Positions 20,022 to 26,730 of a stretch of 27,554 nt of DNA are shown piece after piece. The notes below the pieces were generated by a model, which saw only the letters and a list, made by a program, of their open reading frames with translations, searched no databases and was not told the DNA's origin. Positions within the stretch are counted from its first letter, which is position 1, and each line of letters starts with the position of its first letter. Origin of the DNA: a virus; the IMG/VR virus record IMGVR_UViG_3300010149_000116, positions 1 through 27,554 of that record, one strand, 5' to 3'. The translations under genes were made by a program, and so were the position numbers.

Positions 20022-21023
20022 ATGAATAAGCAAGATATTAAGAAAATGGGTGAAGCATGGAGTTCCGTTGTTAATCCCGTAGTAGAAGTTCTCGAAGAGG
20101 GAACAGAATTATTTCAAGTAAACATTAAAGGCGAAGGTGGTGCTACCATCAGAGCGCGTTCTGAGAAAGAGGCTATTGCCAAGGCTTTCAAAAAGATGCG
20201 TATCGCTAACAGATTTACAAACGACAAAAAGTTTATGTCGGGCGTTAAAGTTGTCCCTGCTGAATCAGTAGAGACAGACGAAGATAGTCTTCAAGAAAAA
20301 ATGGATCCTACAGACCATGTTAAAGAAAAAGATGGTAAGTTCTGTGTATACAATGCAGACGGTAGTGTTGCAAAAGAGTTTGACAATAAAGCAGACGCAG
20401 ACAAGTATGCAATTGCTAACCATGACAAGATGATGGCAACCAAAAAAGAAGACGCATCTAACGATGACGAAGATGACGGTGAAGGCATCGACAAGGTAGA
20501 CCCAAAGGCTGCCAAGAAGAAGTTCAAAGACCGTAAAGACAAAGACATCGACAACGATGGTGATGTTGATTCATCTGACAAGTTCTTGCACAAACGCCGT
20601 AAAGCGATTGGTAAAGCCATGAGTAAAGACAAGCCTGTAGGTAATTCTGGTGAGAAGAAAGCCGAGATTTCTAAAATCGGTGAAGCGGCTGAAGAGTTGC
20701 TTGGCATGATTGAGTCGGCTGCAAAAGCACAGAAAGCAAATGCTACTGAGCCAGAAGACATCATGGACAAAGAGTCCGAGAAGTCTAAGCAGTTCGCAAT
20801 GGCTCACTCTAAGTCTGACAAGAAAATCGAAGACAACTATGAAGATGGTGTCAAGAAGACTACTGAAGCTGGCAAAGCAACAAAAGCAAAATCAGGCAAG
20901 CGTTCTCAAGACAACGCCGCTGGTGATACTAATGTTGTGAAATCAACAGAGGCTCCAGCAAAAGGTCAGATGGAAGCATATGTTAATGCAATTCGCAAAG
21001 ATAACGAAAGATTAGGTAAATAA
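20022..21023 (+). CDS. Acidic/basic scaffold-like protein with EF-hand loop, 333 aa
   Basis: ATG 20022 has GGAGA five bases upstream (20012-20016), so it is preferred to 20001. The protein is hydrophilic and rich in Lys, Asp, Glu and Ala, with a calcium-binding loop D175-x-D177-x-D179-G-x-V-x-x-x-D186 within KDKDIDNDGDVDSSDKFLHK; this module recurs in marine T4-like phages. Segments such as KMGEAWSS, KIGEAAEE and KSTEAPAK carry x-E-A steps suited to prohead protease cleavage. An internal scaffold or core protein is the likely role; this is inferred from composition and position. Confidence 0.7.
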   Translation: MNKQDIKKMGEAWSSVVNPVVEVLEEGTELFQVNIKGEGGATIRARSEKEAIAKAFKKMRIANRFTNDKKFMSGVKVVPAESVETDEDSLQEKMDPTDHVKEKDGKFCVYNADGSVAKEFDNKADADKYAIANHDKMMATKKEDASNDDEDDGEGIDKVDPKAAKKKFKDRKDKDIDNDGDVDSSDKFLHKRRKAIGKAMSKDKPVGNSGEKKAEISKIGEAAEELLGMIESAAKAQKANATEPEDIMDKESEKSKQFAMAHSKSDKKIEDNYEDGVKKTTEAGKATKAKSGKRSQDNAAGDTNVVKSTEAPAKGQMEAYVNAIRKDNERLGK

Positions 21024-21024
21024 T

Positions 21025-21351
21025 ATGGCTATCAAACCCCCGGCTTGGTGTGGTAATGCTGTTCCTACAACTCGTGGTTGGGTTGACCCAGCGACAAACG
21101 AGTTGTATGCGTCAGGCAGATTCACACAACAACAGATTGATGAGTTCTTTGGTCTTGAGCCAATTGTAGAACAAGTTCAAGAACCTGCTAGTGTTCAGAC
21201 ATTAACAGAGGCACCTATTGGTGATAAGTCTCTTGATGATATGACTAAAGTTGAACTCGAAGCACTTGGTGAACAGTATGGTGTTAAACTTGATGTCAAA
21301 AAGAAAAAGTCAACACTTATTGAGAAAATGGCAGGTTTGTTAAAAGACTAG
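21025..21351 (+). CDS. Conserved phage protein with SAP/Rho-N-like C-terminus, 108 aa
   Basis: The N-terminal part (PPAWCGNAVPTTRGWVDPAT, NELYASGRFTQQQIDEFFG) is a familiar marine phage motif. After a linker, residues about 72-108 (LDDMTKVELEALGEQYGVKL then KKKKSTLIEKMAGLL) form a helix-extended-loop-helix as in SAP, LEM or Rho-N domains, which often bind nucleic acid. It could join DNA to a structural component. It starts one base after the previous stop and closes the head block. Confidence 0.7.
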   Translation: MAIKPPAWCGNAVPTTRGWVDPATNELYASGRFTQQQIDEFFGLEPIVEQVQEPASVQTLTEAPIGDKSLDDMTKVELEALGEQYGVKLDVKKKKSTLIEKMAGLLKD

Positions 21352-21380
21352 ATAGAGGGCAACTTCTATTTGGACTCATT

Positions 21381-21737
21381 ATGCAACTCACCGAAAAAAA
21401 CTTAGTTTTATACGCCGCTCAAAACTACTACAATCCCAAGTGCATTGATAGTGAAGAGTTCTTTGATGACTTAAAAAGATTTAAGTATGTCAAAAGACTT
21501 GTCAATCGATATCTTGAGACTGGAGTGGTTTCTGAGCGGCTTATGGTTAACCACTTAATTGTTATTTTTAATGTGTTTGGACATGATGCTGGGCTAAATA
21601 TACTAGAATTGAAAATTGATTTAGACCAATGGAATATACTAAAACCATACTTAATTAAATTGAAAGCAATTAAAAACACTGACTACACTAATATTGAAAT
21701 GGATGAAGTTGTAGTGGAAGCACTGAGGAAAATTTAA
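21381..21737 (+). CDS. Conserved T4-like marine phage protein of unknown function, 118 aa
   Basis: The pattern ENNLVLYAAQNYYNPKC-like start (here KNLVLYAAQNYYNPKCIDSE), then FDDLKRFKYVKRLVNRYLET and RLMVNHLIVIFNVFGHDAG, is a strongly conserved small all-helical family in cyanophages and pelagiphages. No function is known to me; its conservation across myoviruses suggests a core role, possibly structural or in replication. It has no signal or membrane segment. It starts 29 bases after the previous gene and ends one base before the next. Confidence 0.8.
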   Translation: MQLTEKNLVLYAAQNYYNPKCIDSEEFFDDLKRFKYVKRLVNRYLETGVVSERLMVNHLIVIFNVFGHDAGLNILELKIDLDQWNILKPYLIKLKAIKNTDYTNIEMDEVVVEALRKI

Positions 21738-21738
21738 A

Positions 21739-22338
21739 ATGGGAATTCTTAAATCCGCCGCAGACTTGGTCTACACAATTCGCTTTCTAAAAGTTCTAGT
21801 GACACCTTTCAAAGATACTGGTGCTTTCAAAGCAGGTATCATCGATGAGAATGGTAAGAAGAACAAAGAGTTCAAACTAAACACAACAGAAAATCGTAAA
21901 GCATATGCTGAACATTATACATCGTTTCTTAGACTGGTGTATAATGTAAAACGCATCATGGCTCTTGCTCCTGGTGGTCAATCGGTAGTCGCTCGTTATG
22001 GTGCGGCTCTGGCGCTCATACGAGAGCATGGAGAACTATCAAATAAAAATCTTGAGAAAATTCATGCCGAAACAGGAATCGACATTCTCGATGTTCTAGC
22101 CGAGGATACGCAGTGGTTCATGCTAGAAGATAAAAAATTATCTCCTGGAATATATCGCATGAAGTATGATACATTAACAACAGAGTGTGAAGAGGTTGTT
22201 TTTAAAGACGACAAGATTCGTGTGCTTGAAACTGATGCTGAACCAATTACAGAAGTTTTTGGTATTGATGTCTACAAAGGTGTTCACGAGAACTCTAAAC
22301 AATGGGTATATTTTACAACAGGTGAAATCGTAAAATGA
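21739..22338 (+). CDS. Conserved T4-like marine phage protein of unknown function, 199 aa
   Basis: The opening AADLVYTIRFLKVLVTPFKD, then GAFKAGIIDENGKK, HYTSFLRLVYNVKRIMALAP and GGQSVVARYGAALALIREHG, marks a family that accompanies the previous gene in marine T4-like phages. It looks helical in the first two thirds and mixed at the end. The function is unknown; the two genes may encode partners. Its stop overlaps the next start (ATGA at 22335). Confidence 0.8.
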   Translation: MGILKSAADLVYTIRFLKVLVTPFKDTGAFKAGIIDENGKKNKEFKLNTTENRKAYAEHYTSFLRLVYNVKRIMALAPGGQSVVARYGAALALIREHGELSNKNLEKIHAETGIDILDVLAEDTQWFMLEDKKLSPGIYRMKYDTLTTECEEVVFKDDKIRVLETDAEPITEVFGIDVYKGVHENSKQWVYFTTGEIVK

Positions 22339-22805
22339 CGTGGAATCTCACGGGTAAGACCGAAGAGACAATACAAGCGTTCAAAACTGAATTACCAGAA
22401 TTTGACACAGTAAAAAATATTCTTTGTATTGGCTCACATGATGGCTTTGGTGACTTAATTGATATCGAGTGTGATGTTTGGGACGAAGATATTCAAAGAA
22501 AGTCTTTTAAAGAGTATATTGAGAACGGTAGTATAGCAAGTTCAGCAGATGTCGAGGTCGATGCAATCTACATTAATGGTGCTATTGCTCGACGAAATTT
22601 ACCTGCAATAATGACTTGGGCACTTAAAACAAATGTTAAATATGTTCTGGTTGATAAGACACACGAACCGATTGTAAAAGAAAGATATTATACATATGTG
22701 TATAAGACAAGAAAGAGTAATCACAATGTATTCTGTCATTTCAGATATGTTGACGAAAAAATGAACAATCAGATGATAACTGTTCTAAAGAGGTATAATA
22801 TATGA
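22335..22805 (+). CDS. Hypothetical protein, Rossmann-like N-terminus, 156 aa
   Basis: VKNILCIGSHDGFGDLIDIE resembles the first strand and Gly-rich loop of a class I methyltransferase-like or other Rossmann fold, and VDAIYINGAIARRNLPAIMT and VKYVLVDKTH could be later strands. Further methyltransferase motifs are not convincing, so the call stays open. The gene is more AT-rich than the head block. It overlaps the next gene by four bases (ATGA). Confidence 0.6.
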   Translation: MTWNLTGKTEETIQAFKTELPEFDTVKNILCIGSHDGFGDLIDIECDVWDEDIQRKSFKEYIENGSIASSADVEVDAIYINGAIARRNLPAIMTWALKTNVKYVLVDKTHEPIVKERYYTYVYKTRKSNHNVFCHFRYVDEKMNNQMITVLKRYNI

Positions 22806-23002
22806 AGACCTGGACACATTTTTACGAAGAGATGACGGGAACTACAGCCGTAGCTGGTGCAGGTGATAATCCCGAGAAGATAGTTCCTGTATATATAAAA
22901 AAGAGAAAGAAGGACAGAGAAAAAGTCCTCAGACGATTTATTGACAATCGTGAAAAGAGTGAAGCGAAGATGCGTGAACGCATCGAAAAATCAAAAGGAT
23001 AA
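22802..23002 (+). CDS. Small conserved phage protein with capsid-targeting-like start, 66 aa
   Basis: MKTWTHFYEEMTGTTAVAGA matches the T4 capsid-targeting spacing (aromatics at 4 and 7, Glu at 10). It is followed by a Gly-Asp segment and a Lys/Arg-rich helix (KKRKKDREKVLRRFIDNREK). A processed product would be a very basic small peptide, like T4 internal proteins. Similar 65-75-residue proteins occur in marine myoviruses. The start overlaps the previous stop. Confidence 0.65.
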   Translation: MKTWTHFYEEMTGTTAVAGAGDNPEKIVPVYIKKRKKDREKVLRRFIDNREKSEAKMRERIEKSKG

Positions 23003-23005
23003 GTT

Positions 23006-23131
23006 ATGAAATATATTATTATTTTAGGATTACTATCAATCGTGACTATTGGATACACAATCTATACGAGCGAAACCCTTGAAATCTTGAGTGATTCCAT
23101 GCTTTGGGACTCATGTGTAGGCAACTGTTAA
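23006..23131 (+). CDS. Small membrane or exported peptide, 41 aa
   Basis: ATG 23006 to TAA 23129-23131 encodes MKYIIILGLLSIVTIGYTIY, one hydrophobic segment, then a short polar tail with two cysteines ending WDSCVGNC. It could be an uncleaved membrane peptide or a small secreted one with a disulfide. No family recognised. Its position directly before small membrane proteins and spanins hints at a lysis-associated role. Confidence 0.5.
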   Translation: MKYIIILGLLSIVTIGYTIYTSETLEILSDSMLWDSCVGNC

Positions 23132-23143
23132 TAGGAGATTAGA

Positions 23144-23308
23144 ATGTTAGATTTTATCACATCAAGAATTAAAGAACGCACATCACTTGACGGCATTGCC
23201 TTGATTGGTGCTGGCGTTGTATTTTTAGTATTCAAACCATTTGCTTCGATTGCCGCATATGCCGCTATCGCATATGGTGCATGGACGTTCTATAAGAAAG
23301 AAGACTAA
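23144..23308 (+). CDS. Small membrane protein of the lysis region, 54 aa
   Basis: AGGAG (23133-23137) precedes ATG 23144. The product MLDFITSRIKERTSLDGIAL has an amphipathic start and two hydrophobic stretches (about 17-30 and 33-48, with IAAYAAIAYGAWTFY) and ends KKED. Size and topology fit a small holin-like protein, but this is only a candidate. The stop overlaps the ATG of the inner spanin (TAATG at 23308), placing it in the lysis cassette. Confidence 0.65.
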   Translation: MLDFITSRIKERTSLDGIALIGAGVVFLVFKPFASIAAYAAIAYGAWTFYKKED

Positions 23309-23694
23309 TGTTTAAATTATATGCGATGCTTGCAGTTGTAGGCATTGTCGGTGCAGTTCTGTTCGGTGCTTGGTATGAATACCGAGACATGCAACAACGC
23401 ATCGCTACCCTTCGAGAAAACAATGCTAAGTTAGAAACCGTTGCGAAAGCAAATGCTGAGGCGCTTGAAGAAGTGACCGCATTTGCTAATCAGATGGAAG
23501 AAAGCAATCTTGAACTACAAGCAAACCTCCGAAAAGCAGAAGCATACAAAGACGAACTTCTGAGCAAGTTTCAGAAACACAATCTTACTAAGTTGTCTTT
23601 GAGAAAGCCTGGACTAATAGAAGGGAGGATAAACAATGCTACGAAAGAAGTTTTTGACGACATCGAGTCTCTTACTGCTATCACTAACGATTAG
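23308..23694 (+). CDS. Inner-membrane spanin (Rz-like), 128 aa
   Basis: One N-terminal membrane segment (LYAMLAVVGIVGAVLFGAWY) is followed by a long periplasmic coiled coil (RDMQQRIATLRENNAKLETV to EAYKDELLSKFQ) and a short distal domain (KPGLIEGRINNATKEVFDDI). This is the architecture of an i-spanin, which spans the periplasm and fuses inner and outer membranes at lysis of Gram-negative hosts. Diagnostic support comes from the overlapping lipoprotein gene at 23636. Confidence 0.85.
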   Translation: MFKLYAMLAVVGIVGAVLFGAWYEYRDMQQRIATLRENNAKLETVAKANAEALEEVTAFANQMEESNLELQANLRKAEAYKDELLSKFQKHNLTKLSLRKPGLIEGRINNATKEVFDDIESLTAITND

Positions 23695-24040
23695 TGGTTG
23701 TGCCATGTTTCGACCCGGCGAGGACAGAGTGGTCGTGCAAAGTCAAATTGTCGAGCGAAAAATTCCATTGCAGGGTAATCCTAAGCCTGTAACACTTGGT
23801 GACCCGACATTCTATGTTGTGACACAAGAGAATTTCGATGAGTTTCTAGAGAGATTTACCAAAGAAGAAGGCGAACCATGGGTGTTCTATGCCATGAGTG
23901 TTCGTTCATATGAGACACTCGCATTGAATGTTGCTGAGACACGCCGATATCTGGAACAACAAAAAGAAATTATCGTCTATTACGAATCTGCCATCACTGG
24001 CAAAAAAGAAGAACCTAAAGAAGAAATCACGGAGAAATAA
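23636..24040 (+). CDS. Outer-membrane lipoprotein spanin (Rz1-like), 134 aa
   Basis: MLRKKFLTTSSLLLLSLTIS leads directly to G-C22, a lipobox (ISGC), so the mature protein is an outer-membrane lipoprotein. It begins inside the i-spanin gene with a 59-base out-of-frame overlap and a strong GGAGG site seven bases before ATG 23636: a classical overlapped Rz/Rz1 arrangement. The mature part (about 112 residues) is longer than many o-spanins, with a helical section (SVRSYETLALNVAETRRYLE) and an acidic/lysine tail. Confidence 0.85.
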   Translation: MLRKKFLTTSSLLLLSLTISGCAMFRPGEDRVVVQSQIVERKIPLQGNPKPVTLGDPTFYVVTQENFDEFLERFTKEEGEPWVFYAMSVRSYETLALNVAETRRYLEQQKEIIVYYESAITGKKEEPKEEITEK

Positions 24041-24041
24041 T

Positions 24042-24626
24042 ATGGATTTTGTTATCGAACAACTTATTACATGGTGGCAGTTCACTGTGTTTGGTATTCT
24101 GGTTATCGCTGGATACATCGCAAACTTATTTGGTGTTGACCAAGACGAGCCTTTGGTGGGATTGAAGTTCAAAGAGATGCCGCACATGAAACCTATTGCT
24201 ATCCCTACAGCAGGCAAAGGTTTCTGGGGTGCTATCTGGTTGTGGCTAATGGGAACACGCACATGGGAAATCGCCAAAGACTGGCAGTTCTCTGTGAATG
24301 GCGAGAACTATGTCGTACCAAAAGGTTTCGTATTTGATGGCGCATCAGTTCCCAAGTTCCTAGCATCGTGGTTGTCACCAACTGGTGTATTGCTTGTCGG
24401 TGGTCTGGTTCACGACTATGCATACAAATATACAGTCTTACTCAAGAAGGGTAAGAAGTCAACATCAGAACCTATGACACAGAAAGAAGCCGACCAACTG
24501 TTCCGTGATATTAATATCGAACAGAATGGCTTTCATCTTCTCAACAATCTCGCATACTGGGCATTGAGAATTGGTGGTTTTGTTGCTTGGAACGGTCATC
24601 GTAAACGCGGCGAAACTATTCAATAA
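24042..24626 (+). CDS. DUF1353-family protein with membrane anchor, 194 aa
   Basis: An N-terminal membrane segment (WWQFTVFGILVIAGYIANLF) precedes the DUF1353 core: PKGFVFDGASVPKFLASWLS, LVHDYAYKY and EADQLFRDINIEQNG, followed by RIGGFVAWNGH. DUF1353 proteins are common in phages; HD and DINxE residues suggest a metal site, but activity is not established. It follows the spanins by one base (start ATG 24042) and may belong to the lysis cassette. The promoter for nrdA starts six bases after its stop. Confidence 0.85.
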   Translation: MDFVIEQLITWWQFTVFGILVIAGYIANLFGVDQDEPLVGLKFKEMPHMKPIAIPTAGKGFWGAIWLWLMGTRTWEIAKDWQFSVNGENYVVPKGFVFDGASVPKFLASWLSPTGVLLVGGLVHDYAYKYTVLLKKGKKSTSEPMTQKEADQLFRDINIEQNGFHLLNNLAYWALRIGGFVAWNGHRKRGETIQ

Positions 24627-24631
24627 AATAG

Positions 24632-24660
24632 TTGACTTTTGGCTCAATTTGGGCTATAAT
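24632..24660 (+). promoter_or_regulatory. Sigma70-type promoter (TTGACT-N17-TATAAT)
   Basis: TTGACT (24632-24637), a 17-base spacer and a perfect TATAAT (24655-24660) are followed by AAGACAATAT. This is the strongest of the five promoters and drives the ribonucleotide reductase genes. Confidence 0.9.
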
Positions 24661-24668
24661 AAGACAAT

Positions 24669-24734
24669 ATGAAAATTGTAATGGGTATAGATATAACTAT
24701 CCCCTAGTGAAACCATCTGCCTTTAGGAACCCAA
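24669..24734 (+). promoter_or_regulatory. nrdA leader with hairpin and 12-codon frame
   Basis: GGG-T-ATAG (24683-24690) pairs with CTATCCC (24697-24703), leaving one bulged T and a six-base loop. A 12-codon frame from ATG 24669 (MKIVMGIDITIP) ends at TAG inside the same region but has no visible ribosome binding site. AGGA about seven bases before ATG 24735 serves nrdA. Leader-based control of nrdA is possible; the evidence is only the fold and position. Confidence 0.4.
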
Positions 24735-26720
24735 ATGTCCGTTAAAATTGATAAGAAGAAAGACTCTCTACTTGCTGAATACGCTGTGGGGATGCTGAAA
24801 GATTTTTACCTGAATGATTATGAGAAGAGTCCACAAGAAGGTTTCGCAAGAGCATCACTAGCGTGGAGTAAGTATAGAGAAGAGATTGACGACGACCTTG
24901 CACAGCGTCTCTATGACTATGTGTCTAACAAGTGGTTCATGTTTGCCTCTCCTGTATTGTCAAATGCTCCCAATGGTGAGAAGAAAGACAAAGGGATGCC
25001 TATCTCTTGCTTTCTCACATATGTGCCTGACACACTCGAAGGTTTGATTAGTCACTCGTCTGAGTTACGTTGGCTGTCAGTCTATGGTGGTGGCGTTGGT
25101 GGTCACTGGTCAGATGTGCGAACTGTTTCAGACATCGCGCCTGGACCAATGCCATTTCTACATACAGTAGATGCAGACATGATTGCATATCGTCAAGGCA
25201 AGACACGCAAGGGTTCATATGCCGCATACATGGATATCTCACATCCTGATATCGTAGAGTTCATGAACATGCGTATTCCTACTGGTGATGTTCAACGCAA
25301 GGCTCTCAACTTACACAATGCTATAAATATCAGCGATGAGTTCATGCAGTGTGTAGTCGAGAACAAAGACTTCGACTTGCGTGACCCCAAAGACGATAGT
25401 GTAAAAGATACTGTCAATGCTCGTAAGTTATGGGAACGTATTCTTGAGATTCGTTTTCGGACTGGCGAACCGTATCTTAACTTTATCGACACAGCAAACA
25501 ATGCGTTACCGCAACCCCTAAAAGACTTAGGTCTAAAGATTAACGGGTCTAATCTCTGTAATGAGATTCACCTACCGACAAGTGCAGACAGAACTGCTGT
25601 CTGTTGTTTGTCCTCACTGAACTTGGAATACTATGATGAATGGAAAGATACGACTATTGTTCGTGACCTTGTGCGGATGCTTGATAATGTCTTGCAGTTC
25701 TTTATCGACGAAGCACCAGACACAATCACAAGAGCAAAATATAGTGCAGAGCGAGAACGCTCAATCGGACTCGGAGCAATGGGATTCCACAGCCTCCTCC
25801 AAAAACACGGAGTTGCATGGGAGTCCGAAGCCGCAAGAGAAATCAACAAGACCGTGTTCGATAGAATTAAGTCAGAAGCAGTTGCAGAAACTGAACTCCT
25901 TTCCGAAGAGCGTGGCGAGTATCCTGACGGTGTTGGCAGCGGACGGCGTAACTCGCACTTGCTCGCCATCGCACCGAACGCCTCTAGTGGAATAATTCTA
26001 TCAACAAGTCCTTCTATCGAACCATTGAAGGCAAATGCATATACTCACAGAACTCGTGCTGGTTCGTTTCTTGTGAAGAACAAGTATCTCGACGAACTGT
26101 TGACAGAGAAGGGTGAGAACAACGATTCTAACTGGACATCTATTATCACTAAAAAGGGTTCTGTTCAGCATCTTCCGTTTCTTACAGAAGGCGAAAAGGC
26201 TATATACAAGACAGCAGATGAACTTGACCAGAACTGGGTTGTTCAACACGCCGCAGAGCGTCAAGAGTTCATCTGTCAAGGTCAATCTGTCAATCTGTTC
26301 TTTCCTGCGGGAGCGAAAAAATCATATGTCAATGGCGTCCATCTTAGCGCCTGGACGCAAGGACTTAAAGGTCTATACTATCTACGCACCGAAGCCAAAC
26401 AACGCGCAGAGAATGTCTCTGAGAAGGTAGAGCGTGTTGCACTTGCGGGTGATATGCGAACCATTGTATATGGCAAGTCAGATTGTCCATTCTGTTCTAT
26501 GGCAAAGGAAGAACTTCGCTTGCGTGGCATTCCTTTTGATTACATCGACCTAAAAGAAATTGGCAAGACTGCCCGTGAAGTGACAGGTCGAGAAGTTAAA
26601 ACAGTCCCACAAATTTACATCGAAGGTGAATACATTGGGGGTTATGATGAACTTATGGAATACTTTAACAAACCATTAGAAACACAAGAAGACGACGAAT
26701 GTAGAGCCTGCGAAGGTTAG
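24735..26720 (+). CDS. nrdA: Ribonucleotide reductase large subunit with embedded glutaredoxin domain, 661 aa
   Basis: Reduces ribonucleoside diphosphates to deoxy forms for phage DNA synthesis, together with NrdB. Class I marks are present: Cys92 in PISCFLTY, N273-x-C275-x-E277 in SNLCNEIHLP, Cys290/291 in AVCCLSSLNL and the Tyr pair in GLYYLRTEA (548-549). The N-terminal ATP-cone is absent, so dATP activity control through it is missing. Residues about 575-645 are a glutaredoxin: TIVYGKSDCPFCSMA (CPFC 584-587), TVP (623-625) and YIGGYDEL. The last residues ECRACEG keep a Cys pair (656, 659) like the NrdA swinging tail, so the glutaredoxin sits between the catalytic core and the tail. Confidence 0.95.
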   Translation: MSVKIDKKKDSLLAEYAVGMLKDFYLNDYEKSPQEGFARASLAWSKYREEIDDDLAQRLYDYVSNKWFMFASPVLSNAPNGEKKDKGMPISCFLTYVPDTLEGLISHSSELRWLSVYGGGVGGHWSDVRTVSDIAPGPMPFLHTVDADMIAYRQGKTRKGSYAAYMDISHPDIVEFMNMRIPTGDVQRKALNLHNAINISDEFMQCVVENKDFDLRDPKDDSVKDTVNARKLWERILEIRFRTGEPYLNFIDTANNALPQPLKDLGLKINGSNLCNEIHLPTSADRTAVCCLSSLNLEYYDEWKDTTIVRDLVRMLDNVLQFFIDEAPDTITRAKYSAERERSIGLGAMGFHSLLQKHGVAWESEAAREINKTVFDRIKSEAVAETELLSEERGEYPDGVGSGRRNSHLLAIAPNASSGIILSTSPSIEPLKANAYTHRTRAGSFLVKNKYLDELLTEKGENNDSNWTSIITKKGSVQHLPFLTEGEKAIYKTADELDQNWVVQHAAERQEFICQGQSVNLFFPAGAKKSYVNGVHLSAWTQGLKGLYYLRTEAKQRAENVSEKVERVALAGDMRTIVYGKSDCPFCSMAKEELRLRGIPFDYIDLKEIGKTAREVTGREVKTVPQIYIEGEYIGGYDELMEYFNKPLETQEDDECRACEG

Positions 26721-26730
26721 AGGAGAAACA

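Noticed and set aside
20291-20770. 159-codon minus-strand open frame rich in Ser and Leu
   Set aside because: Antisense to the Lys/Asp-rich scaffold-like gene; Ser/Leu richness is the mirror of its codons.
25322-25329. TATAAATA inside nrdA
   Set aside because: Deep within a conserved coding region with no gene start nearby; chance match.
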